NCBI RefSeq assembly: GCF_046546175.1 | Contig: NZ_JBKGYF010000029.1 | Coordinates: 1-18,416 of the forward strand | Reading direction: 5' to 3' | DNA from: Methanohalobium sp046546175 | GTDB taxonomy: Archaea > Halobacteriota > Methanosarcinia > Methanosarcinales > Methanosarcinaceae | DNA: 18,416 nucleotides | In this document: piece by piece, positions 14,789 through 18,416 of the stretch | How the letters are laid out: every line of letters begins with the position of its first letter | Position numbering within the stretch: the first letter of the stretch is position 1 | Program-made: the position numbers and the translations under genes | Notes under the pieces: model-generated | Database searches by the model: none | The model's input: only the letters and a program-made list of their open reading frames with translations | What the model was told of the DNA's origin: nothing

Positions 14789-16786
14789 ATGGACCTAGGA
14801 TTGGGTGTGGATACAGGCGGAACATATACAGATACAATAATTATGGATATATCAAACGGTAATGTACTTGATTCAAATAAATCTCTTACCACTTACCCTG
14901 AGCTGATAACTGGTATCAAAAATGCAATAGATGGATTAAATAGTGAATATTTAAAGGATGTAAAATTTGTTTCTGTATCCACAACACTTGCTACAAATTC
15001 CATCCTTGAAAATAAAGGAAGGCCAGCAGGTTTAATTCTCATAGGTTATTCTATTCCTAAAAAGTTATCTACAGATGTAGTGATTTCACTCAGTGGCGGA
15101 CATGATGCAAACGGGGACGAAATCGAACCACTGGATGATTTTGATACTATTAAAGAATTTATACTGAAAAATAAAGACAGAGTATCATCCTTTGCAATTT
15201 CATCATATTTTGGAGTCAGAAATCCTGAACATGAAAATCAGGTAAAAGAAATGGTCCAAAATCTTACGGACCTGCCTGTTGTATGCGGACATGAGCTGTC
15301 CCAGGATCTGGGTGCATATGAAAGGTCAGTAACAGCACTGCTTAATGCTCAGTTAATTCCTGAAACCAGTCAGTTTATAAAATCGATACATTCTGTTATG
15401 AATGAGAAAAATATCAATGCGACATTGATGATGATGAAATGTGACGGCTCTCTTATAAAAATCGAAGAGGCATTAAAAAAACCGGTTGAAACGATTTTTT
15501 CAGGTCCGGCTGCGAGTCTTGTTGGTGCATCCCATCTTACTAATCTTGATACATGTGCAACAGTTGATGTGGGGGGTACAAGTACTGATGTATCATTCAT
15601 GTCAAACGGAATCCCAGAGATAAGTGATACCGGAGCTGTAGTAGGCGGCTGGAAAACAATGGTAAAAGCCATAAGTATGGATACATCGGCAATGGGAGGG
15701 GATAGCCATGTATGGATTCAGAAAAAATCGTTTATTGGTCCAAAAAGAGTTGTTCCATTGTGTCAGGCAGCATCTAAATACCCTCAGATTATAGATAAAC
15801 TGGAAACCAATAAGAAAATATCTAAAAGAATCATGGATGATGTCATCCAGCCAACTGCATTTTTCATGGTCAATGGTTATGATAAAACCGGTTTTTATGA
15901 TCTGGGTGACTATGAGAAAAAAGTAATTGATGTAATAGTAGAATCAGATGTTCCTTTATCGATACTGGATGTATCTGAAAAGTTGCAGGATCATCCTTTG
16001 ATGTTTTCAAACACTTTGAGATTACTGGAACAGAAGAAATATATTAACCAGATTGGTTTCACACCAACTGATGCACTTCATGTTCTAAATGATTACAACA
16101 GATGGGATACAAAAGCAGCCCGTATAGGTGCTGAATTACTGGCAAATCAGATCAACATGAATCCGGGGTCATTCAGTTCCTATATAAAAGAAGAAGTAGT
16201 AAGGACAATATCATTAAACCTGGTGGACTTTTTTGCAGATGATGTTGATAAATCCGATATAAATAAACTATTGAACAAATCTGGTTATTTAAAAATGAAG
16301 ATGAACCTGCCTGTAGTTTTAATTGGTGCATCTGTAAAAGCGTATTTGAATGATTTGAATACGTTCCTAGATGCAGGATTTATAGCACCTGAGTATTCAG
16401 AAGTCGGGAATGCGGTTGGTGCACTTATGGGGGATGTCATATACAGGACTGAAACTTCTATTAAACCGTATAAAACAGGAAGTAGCAAATACGTTGTTTT
16501 TTCGGAAACCGGAAGGAATATTTTTGAAACCTATGAAGAAGCAAAAGATTATGCTATTGACTTTACTGAAAGACTTGTTTTTGAATATATGAGAAGTTAC
16601 AATCTGGATAAAAACAGTGTTCAGTTCAACCTTGATAAAAATGAGATTGGTAAAAGAATGGGTACACCTATTGAAACAAAACTGGTTGGAATCGGAGTTG
16701 GCAAACCCATAAACAAAGTAACAGGTAAAAATTATGATAGAGAATGCAACCTCAAAACCAGAACACAGGTACCAGGCTCATCCTGA
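14789..16786 (+). CDS. Hydantoinase A-like (HyuA/OplA) ASKHA ATPase with a helical insertion
   Basis: A 665-aa protein related to the HyuA/oxoprolinase family (COG0145) of the actin/Hsp70/sugar-kinase fold. Nucleotide-site motifs are clear: GVDTGGTYTD (6-15), STTLATNSILE, FSGPAASLVGA and DVGGTSTD (260-267). The loop after TSAMGGDSHV differs from true hydantoinases, which have GxGGGS and GPACYG there. Residues about 374-424 look like a small winged-helix insertion placed just before the family TxTDA motif (TPTD, 425-428). No HyuB/oxoprolinase B partner is nearby, so hydantoin or oxoproline hydrolysis seems unlikely. It follows the methyltransferase by 53 bases with AAGGTG before its ATG and overlaps the chaperonin gene. 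A role as an ATP-driven activator of the corrinoid protein is my inference, because related ASKHA domains occur in corrinoid activators. Confidence 0.8.
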   Translation: MDLGLGVDTGGTYTDTIIMDISNGNVLDSNKSLTTYPELITGIKNAIDGLNSEYLKDVKFVSVSTTLATNSILENKGRPAGLILIGYSIPKKLSTDVVISLSGGHDANGDEIEPLDDFDTIKEFILKNKDRVSSFAISSYFGVRNPEHENQVKEMVQNLTDLPVVCGHELSQDLGAYERSVTALLNAQLIPETSQFIKSIHSVMNEKNINATLMMMKCDGSLIKIEEALKKPVETIFSGPAASLVGASHLTNLDTCATVDVGGTSTDVSFMSNGIPEISDTGAVVGGWKTMVKAISMDTSAMGGDSHVWIQKKSFIGPKRVVPLCQAASKYPQIIDKLETNKKISKRIMDDVIQPTAFFMVNGYDKTGFYDLGDYEKKVIDVIVESDVPLSILDVSEKLQDHPLMFSNTLRLLEQKKYINQIGFTPTDALHVLNDYNRWDTKAARIGAELLANQINMNPGSFSSYIKEEVVRTISLNLVDFFADDVDKSDINKLLNKSGYLKMKMNLPVVLIGASVKAYLNDLNTFLDAGFIAPEYSEVGNAVGALMGDVIYRTETSIKPYKTGSSKYVVFSETGRNIFETYEEAKDYAIDFTERLVFEYMRSYNLDKNSVQFNLDKNEIGKRMGTPIETKLVGIGVGKPINKVTGKNYDRECNLKTRTQVPGSS

Positions 16787-18350
16787 CAGTCTGGAAGGTT
16801 TGGTACAACATGCTCAGAAGAAAGTAGGGATTGAAAATACAGTTGAAGAGCAGGAACTGATGAAACATCTGGAAAGTGTATGCAGCCAGATAACGGATAT
16901 GTTAAGCTCATCCTTTGGACCAAAGGGATTTAACAAAATAATCATAAATCCGGTAAATGACATCTATCTGACCAGTGACGGAAAAACTATACTTAATGAA
17001 ACCGATATACTGCACCCGGTAGTAACATCTTTAAAAAACCTTGCCGATTCAATGGATAGGACCTGTGGAGATGGGACCAAAACAGCAGTTCTCCTGGCTG
17101 CTGCACTTGTAAACAATGCAGTTGGTCTTATAAATAGAGGTATTCATCCAACGACTATTATTAATGGTTATCAAAAAGCACTCAATAAATCCTATGAAAT
17201 CCTTCAATTTGAAAGCAAGTCTGTCAAATCACAGGATGACATTTATTCTGCCATTTTAAGTGCGTCCTCAAGTAAAGGTGTAGAGACTCACCAGGCTGAA
17301 AAACTTGCAAAAATCATGCTCGAGGCTGTAAACAGATTAAATACCAATTCTGAAGATGCAGATTTGGATTTAAATGATAATGTCAGAATCATCAAAAAAA
17401 TAGGACCTTCTGAAATTGTTGCTTTAAACGGAATTATCCTGGATGAAAAACCAGCACGTTTTGAGATGCCTGATTATTTATCATCTCCTGATATTGTGAT
17501 CTTGAATTATGATTTAAAAGTGAATAGTGAGTTTCTGAATCCACAGCACAATATAAATATGGATACCTTTGAAACGGCTTACCAGTTTGAAGAGAGCCGC
17601 AAATCTATTTTGAAAAATTATGCTGACAAAATCATAAAATCTGGCGCTGGTGTAGTTTTTTGTGAAGGAGATGTAGACCCTTATATTGAGTCTTTACTTG
17701 TTGAAAATAACATATTGATGTTTAAAAAAATGAAGGTTAAAGATATCGAAATCCTCTCTAGAATAACAGGTGCTGAAATAGTGACCATCAGGGATGACCT
17801 GAACTTATCATCACTCGGGAAAGCGGATAATATCGAAGTAAAAAAGAAATACGGAGAGTATCTGGTATATGTAACAGCGAATAGTCAGATGATGACAACC
17901 ATCCTGATCTGGGAACCTGTAAAATACAATCTTGAGAAGGTGGAGGAAGCTGCAGATGATGCATTGAATAATGCAGCCTTTATTTCTAGGAACAGGTCGG
18001 TTGTAACCGGTGGAGGGGGTATTGAATTTGAACTCTCACAGATGTTAAAACTATATGCATCGACAATTGAGGGTAAAGAACAGCTTGCAGTAATAGAATA
18101 TGCAAACGCACTGGAGAAAATCCCCAGGATTCTTGCAGCCAATATGGGTCTGAATTCGGTTGATTCGATTGCAAGTCTGCAGTACTATTACAACAAGGGT
18201 ATCGATGCAAGAATTGATGTATCCAGAAAAGTTGTAAAAAACAGTCCTGCTGTATATGATTCAACTACAATTAAAAAACTGGCTGTCATATCTGCCACAG
18301 AAACAGCTAATAGCATTCTGAGAATAGATAAAATAGTTCCAAAAAGGTGA
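16734..18350 (+). CDS. Divergent group II chaperonin (thermosome-like, Hsp60)
   Basis: A 538-aa protein of thermosome length and order. The N-terminal equatorial part has FGPKGFNKIIIN, TSDGKTIL (80-87; usually TNDGATIL) and GDGTKTA (112-118). Intermediate and apical domains follow, and the C-terminal equatorial part has VVTGGGGIEFEL and a final INSILRIDKIV-like end (ANSILRIDKIVPKR). The Asp that triggers ATP hydrolysis in the VDE-A-E-R segment of normal thermosomes aligns here with Glu401 (LEKVEEAADDAL). The C-terminal Gly/Met-rich tail of main thermosomes is missing. It is thus an accessory subunit like the extra Hsp60s of Methanosarcina, possibly with slow ATPase or acting with the main subunits. 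The ATG at 16734 lies inside the ATPase gene (53-base overlap) with AGGT before it, which indicates coupled translation. Confidence 0.9.
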   Translation: MIENATSKPEHRYQAHPDSLEGLVQHAQKKVGIENTVEEQELMKHLESVCSQITDMLSSSFGPKGFNKIIINPVNDIYLTSDGKTILNETDILHPVVTSLKNLADSMDRTCGDGTKTAVLLAAALVNNAVGLINRGIHPTTIINGYQKALNKSYEILQFESKSVKSQDDIYSAILSASSSKGVETHQAEKLAKIMLEAVNRLNTNSEDADLDLNDNVRIIKKIGPSEIVALNGIILDEKPARFEMPDYLSSPDIVILNYDLKVNSEFLNPQHNINMDTFETAYQFEESRKSILKNYADKIIKSGAGVVFCEGDVDPYIESLLVENNILMFKKMKVKDIEILSRITGAEIVTIRDDLNLSSLGKADNIEVKKKYGEYLVYVTANSQMMTTILIWEPVKYNLEKVEEAADDALNNAAFISRNRSVVTGGGGIEFELSQMLKLYASTIEGKEQLAVIEYANALEKIPRILAANMGLNSVDSIASLQYYYNKGIDARIDVSRKVVKNSPAVYDSTTIKKLAVISATETANSILRIDKIVPKR

Positions 18351-18391
18351 AATTTTAATTGATTTATAACAATGGAAGGTAGAAAACCCTT

Positions 18392-18416
18392 ATGTCTTCA
18401 GCATTGCATCAAATCG
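18392..18416 (+). CDS. Possible start of a further gene, cut by the window end
   Basis: GGAAGGT followed 11 bases later by ATG opens a frame reading MSSALHQI to the edge of the window. The spacing is long and an alternative ATG at 18372 is in another frame, so this is only a suggestion that the operon continues. Confidence 0.25.

Noticed and set aside
14789..16786. True hydantoinase or 5-oxoprolinase annotation
   Set aside because: The metal/substrate signature loops are altered and there is no B subunit nearby; only the ATPase fold is supported.
1..18416. CRISPR array, rRNA, tRNA or intact insertion sequence
   Set aside because: No regularly spaced repeats, rRNA-like or cloverleaf-like sequence, or intact transposase frame was seen on either strand.

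Overview
The window comes from an AT-rich euryarchaeal chromosome, and the best reading is a methylotrophic methanogen of the Methanosarcinales. The evidence is the gene set: Hef helicase-nuclease, archaeal GlyRS, aIF1A, ADH synthase of the archaeal aromatic pathway, archaeal dUTPase, an MEDS/PAS/GAF sensor kinase, an Msr/FilR1-type regulator and a corrinoid/CoM-methyltransferase fusion protein. The low G+C and rather acidic proteins would fit a halophilic genus such as Methanohalobium; that genus-level call is inference only.

Positions 1-8925 are mainly housekeeping, with short operons on both strands. In order they are: a UPF0147 protein (-), a decayed histidine-kinase fragment (-), an SSSCA1-type zinc-ribbon protein (+) converging on hef (-), glyS (-), a small unknown protein (+) converging on the ADH synthase gene (-), aIF1A (+), a gene-poor stretch with hairpins and a truncated gene (about 7755-8391), and dut (-). 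A TATA-like element at 8964-8977, almost symmetric, could serve both dut and the sensor kinase.

Positions 9019-18350 form one plus-strand accessory locus: sensor kinase, wHTH regulator of the FilR1/DUF1724 type, then a fused corrinoid protein/MT2 methyltransferase, a hydantoinase-A-like (ASKHA) ATPase and a divergent group II chaperonin. The first two resemble the sensor/Msr pairs that accompany methylsulfide methyltransferases (MtsD/F/H) in Methanosarcina. The last three look like one operon: gaps are short and the chaperonin start overlaps the end of the ATPase gene by 53 bases. My working model is that the sensor and regulator switch on a methylated-sulfur (or similar) methyltransferase, and that the ATPase and the atypical chaperonin are dedicated helpers for folding, cofactor loading or reductive reactivation of the corrinoid protein. 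The role of those two helpers is the least described part and the main point of interest.

Smaller points: the sensor has Thr at the expected phospho-His site yet keeps a Cys/His pair spaced as in the heme-binding GAF domain of MsmS; three copies of an 8-base motif lie upstream of the ADH synthase gene; a dyad sits at the predicted transcription start of the methyltransferase operon; and a strong internal ribosome-binding site lies exactly at the fusion joint of the methyltransferase. No rRNA, tRNA, CRISPR array or intact insertion sequence was seen.
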